Positions 7,913 through 16,639 of a DNA stretch of 64,000 bases are shown here, in pieces; position 1 is the first letter of the stretch; every line of letters starts with the position of its first letter. This DNA is from an uncultured bacterium (GTDB taxonomy: Bacteria > Cyanobacteriota > Vampirovibrionia > Gastranaerophilales > Gastranaerophilaceae). A program made the translations under genes and the position numbers. The stretch lies in NCBI GenBank assembly GCA_900553895.1, contig USFB01000007.1, positions 14,345 through 78,344 of the forward strand. The letters run 5' to 3'. The notes under the pieces are model-generated. The model was not told where the DNA came from and searched no databases. It worked only from the letters and a program-made list of their open reading frames with translations.

Positions 7913-9376
7913 ATGAATTGGATAATAACTGAAAACAACAAAAAAATAAATGCGTTTGATATTCCGACTATTTCGATAGACGAAATTAGAGCAGACGTTG
8001 AGAAAATGAAAATGAGAGTTGTTGGTTTCTTCGGAAAACAAGAATTCGCAAATGTAAGATTATATGTTGTAATGGCTGATGATAAGGTTGGCAAATTGTA
8101 CGTAACTTCAACATTGTTTACGCCTGATGTTAAATCTTATGAGTCTATTACACAAAAAGTCCCAGCTTTTCATATTTTTGAAAGAGAATTTTATGAAGAG
8201 TTTGGAATTGAGCCATTGCACCACCCTTGGTTAAAACCTTTGAGAAAGAACCAAGACCAATACCCATTCTTTGAAATGCAAGGCGAAGATGTTCACCAAG
8301 TTGCTGTCGGACCTATCCACGCAGGTGTTATTGAACCGGGGCATTTTAGATTTATGTGCCAAGGTGAAAAGGTTTATGATTTGGAAATCATGCTTGGTTA
8401 CCAACACAGAGGCGTTGAAGAATTATTCTTGAAGGGTAAAGGTTATAATAATAGATTGGCTGAATCAGTTTGCGGTGATTCTGTAATCGGTTATAACATG
8501 GCTTATTCTCAAGCAATGGAAGCTTTGTCAGATTCTGCAGTTTCTAATAAAGCACAAATAATAAGACGTGTCGCTTTAGAAATGGAAAGAATGGCAATTC
8601 ATATCGGTGATATGGGTGCAATCGGCGGTGACATGGCATATTTGATGGGCGCATCAATTTTTGGTATCACAAGAACTTTAGTAATTAACACAATGTTGGA
8701 AATCTCAGGAAGCCGTTTCGGTAGAGGTTTGATTAATGTTGGCGGTGTTAATTTTGATATTGATGAAAAAATGTCAGATAAAATTATAGAAATGCTTGAC
8801 GGTGTAGCTAAAACGGTTGATAGAACAACTAAAGTTATGCTAAGAACTCCATCTTGTATTTCAAGAATGGAAAGAACAGGTGTTGTTTCTCAAGAAAGCG
8901 CAAAATCATTGGGCGCTGTTGGTATGGCTGCTCGTTCATCAGGTGTCGATATTGATACAAGATTTGATTTCAACGATAAGTGGTATACATCTCTTGATGT
9001 TGTTAAACCATTTAAAGCGACAGGTGATGTTCACTCAAGATTTAAGTTAAGATACAAAGAAGTTAAGCAATCAATGCAAATCGTTAAGAAGTTGCTTGCT
9101 AAACTTAAAGAATACAAGGCTGAACCTATCAAGGTTACACCGAATAAAAATCTGACTCCAAACTCTTTTGTAGTATCTATGACAGAAGGTTGGAGAGGTG
9201 AAATTGTTCACATCGCCGTAACAGGCGCAAATGGCGAGTTATTGAGATACAAGATGAAAGACCCTTCTTTCAACAACTGGTATATGCTTGCAATGGCTGT
9301 TAGAAACAACGGCGTTTCAGACTTCCCATTGTGTAACAAAAGCTTTAACTTGTCTTATTGTGGAAATGACTTATAA
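7913..9376 (+). CDS. hyfG: NuoCD-type large subunit of a hydrogenase-like (Ehr) complex, nickel ligands missing
   Basis: A 487-residue fusion of a NuoC-like domain (about 1-125) and a NuoD/hydrogenase large-subunit domain (about 126-487). In real group 4 [NiFe] hydrogenases two CxxC motifs bind the metal. Here the first is reduced to ESVCGDSVIGYN, with one Cys and Ser in the second place. The C-terminal DPCxxC motif is replaced by DPSFNNWYMLAMAVR and the tail ends CNKSFNLSYCGNDL. HRGVEELFLKG and the surrounding fold are intact. This pattern fits Ehr-type complexes, which are related to energy-converting hydrogenases but not hydrogenases themselves; their redox partner is unknown. AAGAAGG lies just before the ATG. 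No hyp maturation or protease genes are in the window. Confidence 0.9.
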   Translation: MNWIITENNKKINAFDIPTISIDEIRADVEKMKMRVVGFFGKQEFANVRLYVVMADDKVGKLYVTSTLFTPDVKSYESITQKVPAFHIFEREFYEEFGIEPLHHPWLKPLRKNQDQYPFFEMQGEDVHQVAVGPIHAGVIEPGHFRFMCQGEKVYDLEIMLGYQHRGVEELFLKGKGYNNRLAESVCGDSVIGYNMAYSQAMEALSDSAVSNKAQIIRRVALEMERMAIHIGDMGAIGGDMAYLMGASIFGITRTLVINTMLEISGSRFGRGLINVGGVNFDIDEKMSDKIIEMLDGVAKTVDRTTKVMLRTPSCISRMERTGVVSQESAKSLGAVGMAARSSGVDIDTRFDFNDKWYTSLDVVKPFKATGDVHSRFKLRYKEVKQSMQIVKKLLAKLKEYKAEPIKVTPNKNLTPNSFVVSMTEGWRGEIVHIAVTGANGELLRYKMKDPSFNNWYMLAMAVRNNGVSDFPLCNKSFNLSYCGNDL

Positions 9377-9460
9377 GAAGATTAGTTTAGAAGTTGAGTA
9401 GTTTAGGAGAAATTTTAACTTCTTCTCAACTTCTAAACTCCAAACTAATAAACTTAAAAA
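9377..9460. repeat. intra-operon inverted repeat (TAGAAGTTGAG family)
   Basis: TTAGTTTAGAAGTTGAG ... CTCAACTTCTAAACTCC forms a hairpin between the large- and small-subunit genes. A similar sequence lies between rpmD and rplO at 28068-28145. Confidence 0.65.
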
Positions 9461-9471
9461 AGGAATTTATT

Positions 9472-10215
9472 ATGCTAGATACACTTAAATTAAAATATTT
9501 TCAAGGAAAACAATTCATTCCTGATATTCCAAACGCACCAATGCGTAGCCAATTCAGAGGTTTTCCTATCTTAAAAAACTGTGAAGGCTGTACTGTTGAT
9601 GAATCTATTTGTCCGACAGGTGCTTTGAAAGCTGACCCGTTGTCAATTGACTTGGGTAAATGTACGCTTTGCGGTCAATGCGAATGTGGCGCAATTCATT
9701 TTAGTAATTATTACAAATTATCTTCAACAGATAGAAATAAGTTAATAATTACAGAAAACATGACACCAGAAGATTTTGAAAAAACTGCTGTGACAGTAAG
9801 AAAAGAAATTAAAAAAGTTTTTGGAAAATCTTTGAAACTCAGACAGGTTTCTGCTGCGGGTTGTAACGGTTGTGAAATGGAATTGAACGCTTGCTCAAAC
9901 TGTAACTTCGATATGGGCAGATTTGGTATTAACTTTGTAGCATCACCTAGACACGCTGATGGCTTGGTTGTTACAGGTCCTATTTCTGAAAACATGGCTT
10001 GGGCATTGGAAGATGCTTATAAAGCGACTCCTGATCCTAAGATTGTAATTTTAGCAGGCGCATGCTCAATTTCAGGCGGTGTATTCCAAGAATCTTCAAA
10101 ATTGAATAGAGAATTCTTGGAAAAATATCCGATTGACTTGTATATTCCTGGATGTCCGGTTCACCCATTAACATTTATTAATGGTATTTTGGATTTTATT
10201 TCTTATAAGAAATAA
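9472..10215 (+). CDS. ferredoxin-like domain fused to NuoB/hydrogenase small subunit
   Basis: A 247-residue fusion. The N-terminal part (about 30-75) is ferredoxin-like, with CEGCTVDESICP and CTLCGQCEC; the cysteine spacing is irregular, so one or two Fe-S clusters are possible. From about residue 125 comes the small subunit with AAGCNGCEMELNA, AGACSISGG and PGCPVHP, the ligands of the cluster next to the large-subunit active site (N2-type). E. coli uses two proteins, HyfH and HyfI, for these roles. The start is set at 9472 by AAAAAAGGA 8 nt upstream; the longer frame begins inside the repeat. It is the last gene of the operon. Confidence 0.9.
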   Translation: MLDTLKLKYFQGKQFIPDIPNAPMRSQFRGFPILKNCEGCTVDESICPTGALKADPLSIDLGKCTLCGQCECGAIHFSNYYKLSSTDRNKLIITENMTPEDFEKTAVTVRKEIKKVFGKSLKLRQVSAAGCNGCEMELNACSNCNFDMGRFGINFVASPRHADGLVVTGPISENMAWALEDAYKATPDPKIVILAGACSISGGVFQESSKLNREFLEKYPIDLYIPGCPVHPLTFINGILDFISYKK

Positions 10216-10263
10216 TTGTCGGTTGGGCATACTTGCTCAACAATAACTTAAGAATAAAAAGAC

Positions 10264-10295
10264 GTAGGGTGGGAAAAGCGTAAGCGGTTCCCACC
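10264..10295. repeat. palindromic repeat GTAGGGTGGGAAAAGCG...TTCCCACC
   Basis: The arms GGTGGGAA and TTCCCACC flank a short AGCGTAAGCG-type loop. A second copy with a longer loop is at 27788-27855. The repeat lies after the last Ehr gene and could form a hairpin in the transcript. Confidence 0.65.
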
Positions 10296-10307
10296 TTTTA
10301 TTATTTT

Positions 10308-10458
10308 TATATTAATATTGCCCATCTGGGTAATGTCGAATTGCCGACATGTTGAATAGCGCCACAACCTCAATCGGAGTTAAATATAAGTATATTAAAT
10401 CTTTTTCATACTTCCAGCTATTCTTAATTCCAAGAGCCGTTCAGGCTCTTTTTTTTTA
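10308..10458 (+). ncRNA. candidate structured small RNA or leader (unidentified)
   Basis: This gene-free stretch has two tight hairpins in tandem, CCCATCTGGG and ATGTCGAATTGCCGACAT, then about 80 nt and a canonical terminator at 10432-10458. It ends 36 nt before the next gene. It may be a stand-alone RNA or the trailer of the Ehr transcript. I could not match it to a known RNA family. Confidence 0.35.
10432..10458 (+). terminator. intrinsic terminator
   Basis: AAGAGCC, loop GTTCA, GGCTCTT, then a run of eight T. It ends the candidate RNA and/or Ehr operon transcription before the next gene. Confidence 0.85.
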
Positions 10459-10493
10459 CTAGCAAAAAATATTTTTACGAGTTTTATATAAGC

Positions 10494-10943
10494 ATGGAAA
10501 TAAATTTTAAAGGTTTAAACAACACTACAATAGCAGCAATAAAAGGTGGTAGTTCTTCAGGTTTAATTAAAATGAAGGCTTATCGTTTGGTAACTAATTT
10601 GTCAAATGATAAAGAAGGAGAACATTTCAGTAATTTTTATAAAGCTTTGGACAAGACAGGTAAAGACAATGCCTGGAAATATGTTCCAAAAGATTTCCCG
10701 GAAGAACAGTTGATTTTTGATGTGTCGAAGATAAGCTTTGATAATGATATAGAGCCACAAGTTACGTTCATGTTAAATGGGCAAGTTTTACCATTGGATA
10801 ATGATAGAATTCTTCCTATATTTTCATTTCTAGCGAAAGCAATTACTTTTATAAAAAATAATTCAAAAAATCCTGAATTGATTGTTAATGCTCAGAAAAT
10901 GAATAACGTTATCCAAGATGCAGTTGTTGACTACATAGGTTGA
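10494..10943 (+). CDS. unknown protein with N-terminal INFKG signature
   Basis: A 149-residue protein not assignable to a known family. It begins MEINFKGLNN, matching a short [IV]xF[KT]G signature that also appears in the proteins at 48793 and 61803. The rest is mixed charged and hydrophobic, without transmembrane helices or cysteines, so it is probably cytoplasmic. No clear Shine-Dalgarno precedes the ATG. It is convergent with trxA; the stop codons are almost adjacent. The frame is open for 149 codons with normal composition, so it is likely real, but no function can be given. Confidence 0.7.
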   Translation: MEINFKGLNNTTIAAIKGGSSSGLIKMKAYRLVTNLSNDKEGEHFSNFYKALDKTGKDNAWKYVPKDFPEEQLIFDVSKISFDNDIEPQVTFMLNGQVLPLDNDRILPIFSFLAKAITFIKNNSKNPELIVNAQKMNNVIQDAVVDYIG

Positions 10944-11261
10944 CTATAAATGTTTTTCTATATTAGTAATAATAGTGCTTTTTGGCATTAAACCAACTAA
11001 GCGTTCTACAACTTCGCCATCTTTGAATACTAAAAGAGTTGGAAGTCCGCTCACTTGATATTTTTTTGCCATTTCAATATTTTCATCAGTATCAATTTTG
11101 GTAAACTTGACTTTTGTTTCTAAGTCACGTTCAACTTCTTCTAAAATTGGACCTAATTTTCTGCAAGGTCCGCACCAGTTTGCAAAAAAGTCCACAACTG
11201 TAATACCGTCGTTATTTACAACTTCCATATCAAAAATGTCTGTATTAATTTCCTGAACCAT
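10944..11261 (-). CDS. trxA: thioredoxin
   Basis: A 105-residue thioredoxin of standard length with the redox motif WCGPC (residues about 30-34) inside VVDFFANWCGPCRKL. It also has the cis-Pro loop GLPTLLVFKDGE and the C-terminal helix. It reduces protein disulfides in the cytoplasm. The start at 11261 is chosen because GGAG lies 6 nt before it; the upstream ATG at 11273 has its AAAGG directly adjacent. It diverges from the exonuclease gene at 11351, so the two share a promoter region of about 90 nt. Confidence 0.97.
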   Translation of the reverse strand: MVQEINTDIFDMEVVNNDGITVVDFFANWCGPCRKLGPILEEVERDLETKVKFTKIDTDENIEMAKKYQVSGLPTLLVFKDGEVVERLVGLMPKSTIITNIEKHL

Positions 11262-11350
11262 AACTTTCTCCATCCTTTTGTAACTCCATATTACCACATA
11301 TAATATATTCATGCTATTATACTGTTAGGGAGAAATAAAAGGGTTTAAAA

Positions 11351-12271
11351 ATGCCGAGAAAAAAAGAAATAGAAATAGTTTTAGATACAGAAACAACAGG
11401 TCTGGATTATACTAGAGAAAGAATTATTGAATTTGCAGCGGTAAGATTAGAAAACGGAAAAATTAAAGATGAATTCCAAACTTTAATAAATCCGCATCAA
11501 CATATCAGAAAATCAAGTATTGCAGTCCATGGAATTACCCAAGATATGGTTGAAGATGCACCGAGTGAAGAAGAGGCATTACCAAAGATTTTGGAATTTA
11601 TCGGTGATTACCCTATAGTGGCTCATAACGTAATTTTTGATTATTCATTTTTGAATGAAGCAAAATTGAGAGTGTTTGGTGAAAAATTAGAAAATCCTAG
11701 AATTGATTCACAAGTTATGTTTAAAGAAATTGCACCTGATTTGGAATCACACGGATTGGAAGCTTTAACGAAAAGATTTAATGTAGAATTAAACAATCAT
11801 CATAGGGCTATGGCTGATACGATGGGTTTGGCTTTAGCTTATCCGAAACTTAAAAAATTATATTTACAAAGACTTGATTGGCAGAAAAAACAACTTCAAA
11901 ATGTAGATTATTTGTTTGATAGATATTTAAGAATTCAACAAAGTATCGCAACAATGCAATCAGAATTACAAGATTTAAAATCAGTTTTCAAATTGTATTT
12001 TGAACTTGGTGGAGAACCGCTTGTGGCTGAAACCGGTGAAATGATGATTTATCAATCAAAACAATCTTTTGGCTATAATTTAGCCGATATAAAAGATGTT
12101 TTAGAAGATGTTGGCGCATTAGAAAAAGCCGTAAAAGTTAATAACGGTTTTATAGATAGGCTTTGTAACGGCTTGAGCTTGTCAGACGAATACAAAGACA
12201 TTATTCACGAAGCGCGTCAGGAACTTTCGGAAACTCGTAATATTCAAGTGATTAAGCCATGCAAACAATAA
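11351..12271 (+). CDS. DnaQ-type (DEDDh) 3'-5' exonuclease
   Basis: A 306-residue protein. Residues 1-175 are a DnaQ/PolC-epsilon exonuclease fold with LDTETTGL (Exo I), VAHNVIFDYSFL (Exo II) and HHRAMADT (Exo III, DEDDh type). It binds two metal ions and removes 3' nucleotides, either as a proofreading subunit or as a repair/RNA-trimming enzyme. The C-terminal 130 residues are a helical extension that I do not recognise. AAAGGG precedes the ATG. Its last 13 nt overlap the following methyltransferase gene, so the two are co-translated. Confidence 0.88.
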   Translation: MPRKKEIEIVLDTETTGLDYTRERIIEFAAVRLENGKIKDEFQTLINPHQHIRKSSIAVHGITQDMVEDAPSEEEALPKILEFIGDYPIVAHNVIFDYSFLNEAKLRVFGEKLENPRIDSQVMFKEIAPDLESHGLEALTKRFNVELNNHHRAMADTMGLALAYPKLKKLYLQRLDWQKKQLQNVDYLFDRYLRIQQSIATMQSELQDLKSVFKLYFELGGEPLVAETGEMMIYQSKQSFGYNLADIKDVLEDVGALEKAVKVNNGFIDRLCNGLSLSDEYKDIIHEARQELSETRNIQVIKPCKQ

Positions 12272-13641
12272 ATAAAAAAGATATTCCACAAGAACTTGTT
12301 GTTGAGATTGAAAAGGTTTCAAATTTAGGTTTTGGAATCGCAAAAGTTGACGGGTATGTGATTTTTGTCGAAGGTGCTTGCCCTAAAGATAAAGTTAAAA
12401 TCAGACTTGGTAAAAAGAATAAAAATTATGCGAACGCCAAAGTTGTTGAAGTAATTGAACCTTCTCCTTATCGTGTAGAGCCTTTTTGTCCTATGCAAAA
12501 GGTCTGTGGTGCTTGTCAGTTGCAATTTGTAGATTACGATTATCAATTAGAAATTAAAAAACAAATTGTAGAAGATGCGATTCATTCTATTTGCGGAAAT
12601 GAAATTGAAGTCCGTCCGACAATTGCGAGCCCTAAAAATCGTGAATACAGACATAAAATCCAATATCCTGTTTCAGAAACAAAAAATTCTAAGAGAATTT
12701 TGGCAGGTTATTATAAACCGGCTTCTCATGAACTTGTAAATATTAAATACTGTCCAATTCAACCTGCTTATTGCGATAAAATTGTTGATTTTATCCGTGA
12801 TACTGCACAAGAATGTGGAATTTCAGGCTACAACGAAAAGAAACATTCAGGCGATTTAAGGCATATTGTTATCAGGACATCTGAATACAATCAAAAAAGT
12901 TTGGTTATTTTGGTTGTAAATTCTACTAAAGCATTTGATAAATTGAAAAAACTTGCAACTCGAATTTATACTGAACTTCCTAATATTGCAGGCGTTGGTG
13001 TAAATTTTAATTCTAAAAAAACTAATTTGATTTTGGGTGAAAATACTGAAATTTTAGAAGGTGAAGAATATATTGAAGAAAAATTATGTGACAAGATTTT
13101 TAAAGTTGGCGCGAAAACATTTTTTCAAGTAAATCCTGCTACTGCTAATAATATTTTCAATTATGTAAAAGATTATGTTAAAACAAATTTTGATTCACCT
13201 TTAATATTAGATGCGTACGCGGGAATTACTGCTTTTGGAATTTGCTTATCTGATATAGCAAAAAAAGCAGTAAGTGTTGAAGAAGTTAAAGATTCTGTAG
13301 TTTTAGCTGACAAAATTATCAAAGAAAACGGGATTAAAAATGTAGAATTACATAATATGGACGCTTCAAAATTCTTTGAAAAGGAATTAAATACAAAAGG
13401 ACGAAAATTTGATGTAACGGTTCTTGATCCTCCAAGAAAAGGTTGTACGGAAGAAAGCTTGAATTATGCAATGAAGCTTACGAAAGATACTATTATTTAT
13501 GTAAGCTGTAATCCTGCAACTTTAGCAAGAGATTTGAAATATTTAATCGCAAACGGATGTAAAGTTGAATATATTCAGCCTTTTGATATGTTTCCGCACA
13601 CTTACCACGTGGAAAGTGTTGCGATTATAAAGAAAGCATAA
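12259..13641 (+). CDS. rlmD: 23S rRNA (uracil-5-)-methyltransferase, RlmD/RlmCD (RumA) family
   Basis: A 460-residue enzyme. An N-terminal TRAM RNA-binding domain (about 8-68) is followed by an Fe-S cluster motif, CPMQKVCGACQ, with a later Cys. The class I methyltransferase domain (about 270-460) has KTFFQVNP, DAYAGITAFGI (SAM binding), DPPRKG and VSCNPATLARDL with the nucleophilic Cys. It methylates C5 of a uridine in 23S rRNA. RlmD, RlmC and TrmA-like members are hard to separate by eye, so the exact target base is uncertain. It starts within the end of the exonuclease gene. Confidence 0.92.
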   Translation: MQTINKKDIPQELVVEIEKVSNLGFGIAKVDGYVIFVEGACPKDKVKIRLGKKNKNYANAKVVEVIEPSPYRVEPFCPMQKVCGACQLQFVDYDYQLEIKKQIVEDAIHSICGNEIEVRPTIASPKNREYRHKIQYPVSETKNSKRILAGYYKPASHELVNIKYCPIQPAYCDKIVDFIRDTAQECGISGYNEKKHSGDLRHIVIRTSEYNQKSLVILVVNSTKAFDKLKKLATRIYTELPNIAGVGVNFNSKKTNLILGENTEILEGEEYIEEKLCDKIFKVGAKTFFQVNPATANNIFNYVKDYVKTNFDSPLILDAYAGITAFGICLSDIAKKAVSVEEVKDSVVLADKIIKENGIKNVELHNMDASKFFEKELNTKGRKFDVTVLDPPRKGCTEESLNYAMKLTKDTIIYVSCNPATLARDLKYLIANGCKVEYIQPFDMFPHTYHVESVAIIKKA

Positions 13642-13660
13642 TAAGATTTTAAAAATATTT

Positions 13661-13693
13661 AAGCAATTAGCATTTTTTGTTTATTGCTTTTTA
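13661..13693 (+). terminator. possible intrinsic terminator after rlmD
   Basis: AAGCAAT and ATTGCTT pair around a 14-nt loop and are followed by TTTTAAATTTT. The stem is short, so this is only a plausible terminator. Confidence 0.4.
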
Positions 13694-13726
13694 AATTTTA
13701 GAAAAAGAAAATCGCGGTTTTGCTAT

Positions 13727-15484
13727 TTACGACAATTTTCTAATCATTTCGTGTGCTTCTTCATCTTCCGGGAAGATAGTCACAACCTTATCCAAGTATT
13801 CCAGTGCTTTGTCGTTGTCTTTTTTGCCTTCATAACATTTGGCAAGGCTCATTAAAACAGAAATGTTTTCAGGCTTTTTCCCAAGCAAATTATTGAAAAT
13901 ATTAATTGCAAAATCGTATTCGCCAAGTTCATAATACGTCAAAGCTAATGTATTCTGTGTTTCAATATCAGGGTTTTGTTCAACCGCGTGAATTAAGTAA
14001 TGTTTTGCATCTTCATATTCTTTTCTTGCAAAGAAAATCCGACCTGCGCAAAATTGAATATATTCGTGGTGCGGATTAACCTTTAGTGCCTTCATAATAT
14101 AATCTTTTGCTTCGTCAAGCTGGTTCAAAATTAATTTATTCAGTGCCATAAAAGTAAGTGCCAAAATATTATTAGGTTCAATATCCAATGCTTCCAGATA
14201 AAATCTTTCAGCTTCAGTGTTTTTAGAAACCGAATATAAGAAATTTGCATACTCAAAAATAATTTCAAAATCATTCGGTTGCAATTGCATTGCTGTTTTA
14301 AATTCGTCTTCCGCGTAATCAAATAAGCGTTTATTGAGATAAATAATACCCAAGTCCTTATGAGCTTTTGCAATTTCAGGATTCATTTTAATTACTTTTT
14401 TAAGCATTTTCTCTGCAGTATCTGTATCACATAAACTTGATGAAAGAATTGCATACTGATGGAATGTTTCTGCTGAAACCTGCCCCTTTAACAGAATGTT
14501 ATCGTAAAGTTCTTTAGCTTTATTTAATTGATTTGTTCTTATATAAAGACTCGCAAGCTTCTGTACGGGAAGGATAAATTTTTGGTTCACATAAACAATA
14601 CCTTCAAGCATTTTAATTGCACCCTGCAAATCTCCCATCATTTCTAAACAGGTTGCTAAGTTGTATTTATAATTTTCTTTTTCAGGATGTTGAAGCAACA
14701 AATTCTTATAAATATTTGCAGCTTCTTGATAGCGTCCTAGCTTCGTTTTTGACATTGCAAGTGCAACTTTAAATCCTTCATCTTCGTTATCAAGTTCACA
14801 TGCTTTTTCCAAATAAATGCAAGCTTCTTCATGGTTTTGCTGAATTTGGTAAGCAGAACCTAAATTATAATACGCCATCGGGCTTTCTGTATTAAGTTCC
14901 AGTGCTTTTTTGTAGCATTTTATTGCTTCATCACTTGAACCCGTTGCCATATAAGCCGTTCCGAGGCTGTTATAAATTCCGATATTATCAGGTTCTTTTT
15001 CCAAAGCGCGTTTAAATGGTTCAATACTTTTTTCAAACTCTTTAATTTTCATATATGCCGTTCCGATTACAAAATCAAAAATATAATCTTCCGGCTCGAC
15101 AGAGTTCGCCATAACTGCGTATTTGATAGCTTCTTCCGATTCGTTCATTTTCAATAAAACAACGCACAAGCTCTTATAAGCTTCTGAATATTCCGAGCGC
15201 AAATGAATAACTTTGATATAAGCATTTTTTGCGGAAACAAAATCGCCCAATCTGTCGTAAGCACTCGCCAAATAGAACCAGGATGTTGCATCTTCCGGTT
15301 TAAATTTTATAACAGTTTCAAAGCAATTTCTCGCTTTTGCCCAATCGTCTTCGTTTGAAGCTACAAGTCCCGCAAGCTTAAGAAGTTCAATATTCTCAGG
15401 TTCTTTTTTTAATGCAGGTTCAAGCAGTTCTTTTGCTTTATCAAATTCTTTTTTAGATATTAAATCATTTATTTCTTCTAGCAT
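13727..15484 (-). CDS. TPR-repeat protein
   Basis: A 585-residue protein made almost entirely of tetratricopeptide repeats, about 16 units of 34 residues. Clear ones include NIGIYNSLGTAYMATGSSDE and SPMAYYNLGSAYQIQQNHEE. There is no signal peptide or membrane helix, so it is probably a cytoplasmic scaffold for protein-protein contacts. The start is preceded by AAAGGT. It lies downstream of a sigma-factor gene on the same strand but is separated from it by 140 nt of repeat sequence. No specific partner can be named. The acidic, lysine-rich composition is typical of TPR proteins in low-GC genomes. Confidence 0.9.
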   Translation of the reverse strand: MLEEINDLISKKEFDKAKELLEPALKKEPENIELLKLAGLVASNEDDWAKARNCFETVIKFKPEDATSWFYLASAYDRLGDFVSAKNAYIKVIHLRSEYSEAYKSLCVVLLKMNESEEAIKYAVMANSVEPEDYIFDFVIGTAYMKIKEFEKSIEPFKRALEKEPDNIGIYNSLGTAYMATGSSDEAIKCYKKALELNTESPMAYYNLGSAYQIQQNHEEACIYLEKACELDNEDEGFKVALAMSKTKLGRYQEAANIYKNLLLQHPEKENYKYNLATCLEMMGDLQGAIKMLEGIVYVNQKFILPVQKLASLYIRTNQLNKAKELYDNILLKGQVSAETFHQYAILSSSLCDTDTAEKMLKKVIKMNPEIAKAHKDLGIIYLNKRLFDYAEDEFKTAMQLQPNDFEIIFEYANFLYSVSKNTEAERFYLEALDIEPNNILALTFMALNKLILNQLDEAKDYIMKALKVNPHHEYIQFCAGRIFFARKEYEDAKHYLIHAVEQNPDIETQNTLALTYYELGEYDFAINIFNNLLGKKPENISVLMSLAKCYEGKKDNDKALEYLDKVVTIFPEDEEAHEMIRKLS

Positions 15485-15506
15485 AATATACCTTTATGTT
15501 ATAAAT

Positions 15507-15529
15507 GTTGGGCTGAAAGCCCAACCTAC
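15507..15529. repeat. short palindrome GTTGGGCTGAAAGCCCAAC
   Basis: A 19-bp palindrome followed by CTAC. Other copies are at 30057-30079, 54655-54677 and, inverted, 54928-54950. Confidence 0.8.
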
Positions 15530-15570
15530 TTTCTATATTTAACGTATTTAGTTCAAAAATTACTTAAAAT

Positions 15571-15602
15571 AATTTTCCATTTTCCACTTTCAATTTTCCA
15601 TT
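15571..15602. repeat. AATTTTCCATTTTCCACTTTC repeat, copy 1
   Basis: A 32-bp A/T-rich word that recurs identically at 21067-21098. Confidence 0.75.
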
Positions 15603-15623
15603 CGACCATTCTATGGTCGTAAC

Positions 15624-16622
15624 CTATTCGCCAATATAATTTCTCAATCCTGATGTTAAATTTTTATTTTTACACAATTTTTTCAATTTAGAAATGGCAC
15701 GGTTTTCAATTTGACGAATTCTTTCTCTTGAAACACCATAAATTGAACCGATTTCATCTAACGTTTTTTTATTTCCGTCGTTATTCAAACCAAATCTCAA
15801 AATCAGAACATCGCGTTCTTTTTGGCTTAATTGATCAAGCATGTTTTTGATATCATCAAGCATGCTTTCTTGTGAAACAAGAGAATCCGGCGTAATAGTT
15901 GATTCATCTACAATATAATCAATGATTTTGTTAGAATCATCTTTTTGACCCGTTGGTGTATCAATACTAATTGTAGATTGAGTAGATTTAATAATAGATG
16001 TTAATTTTGTAACCGTAATCCCCATTTTATCAGCAATTTCTTGTTTGTTAGGAATTCTGCCGAGTTCTGTTGTCAAATCCATTGTTGCTTTTTTAATTTT
16101 GTTTATAGATTCGATTAAGTGGATTGGAAGTCTGATAATTCGAGCTTTATCTGCAATGGCTCTTGTAATTGATTGCTGAATCCACCAAGTTGCATAAGTT
16201 GAAAACTTATACCCTTTTGTATAATCAAATTTTTCAGTTGCTTTAATTAAACCCATATTTCCTTCTTGAATTAAATCTAAGAAGGAAAGCCCACGCCCAA
16301 TATACTTTTTAGCGATACTTACAACGAGTCTTAAGTTTGCGTTAATAAGAACTTTACGTGCAATTTCACTTTGAGTTTCATATATTTTCTTTGCAACTTC
16401 AAGCTCTTCTTGAGCAGAAAGAAGTGGAATTTTACCAATCTGTTGAAGATAAATTCTTACAGAGTCATCAGAATTTACAGTGCTTAAATTTTCTTGAGTT
16501 TTAGGTTCTTCAATTGCAATTGATTCTTCGTCATCATCAGCAGGCTCAATACTGTTGAAATCTACGCCTTCATCTGAAATGTCGTCTACCATGATATTTA
16601 ATTTTTCGCTCTTTTTGCTCAT
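15624..16622 (-). CDS. rpoD: RNA polymerase sigma-70 family factor (RpoD/SigA type)
   Basis: A 332-residue sigma factor. An acidic N-terminus (about 1-45) is followed by region 1.2 (DSVRIYLQQIGKIPLLS), region 2 (NLRLVVSIAKKYIGRGLSFL; YKFSTYATWWIQQSITRAI), region 3 (LPIHLIESINKI) and region 4 (ERDVLILRFGL; TLDEIGSIYGVSRERIRQIE). Region 2.4/4.2 signatures match primary or group 2 factors recognising TTGACA/TATAAT, the promoters seen in this window. The start at 16622 has AAAAGGAC upstream and the usual MSKKSEK-type beginning. A longer frame up to 16796 only translates a repeat. It is shorter than E. coli RpoD because the large non-conserved insert is absent. Confidence 0.93.
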   Translation of the reverse strand: MSKKSEKLNIMVDDISDEGVDFNSIEPADDDEESIAIEEPKTQENLSTVNSDDSVRIYLQQIGKIPLLSAQEELEVAKKIYETQSEIARKVLINANLRLVVSIAKKYIGRGLSFLDLIQEGNMGLIKATEKFDYTKGYKFSTYATWWIQQSITRAIADKARIIRLPIHLIESINKIKKATMDLTTELGRIPNKQEIADKMGITVTKLTSIIKSTQSTISIDTPTGQKDDSNKIIDYIVDESTITPDSLVSQESMLDDIKNMLDQLSQKERDVLILRFGLNNDGNKKTLDEIGSIYGVSRERIRQIENRAISKLKKLCKNKNLTSGLRNYIGE

Positions 16623-16639
16623 CTTGTTGTCCTTTTTAT

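Noticed and set aside
7913..9376. Calling the complex an active [NiFe] hydrogenase
   Set aside because: The nickel-binding CxxC pairs are not present in the large subunit.
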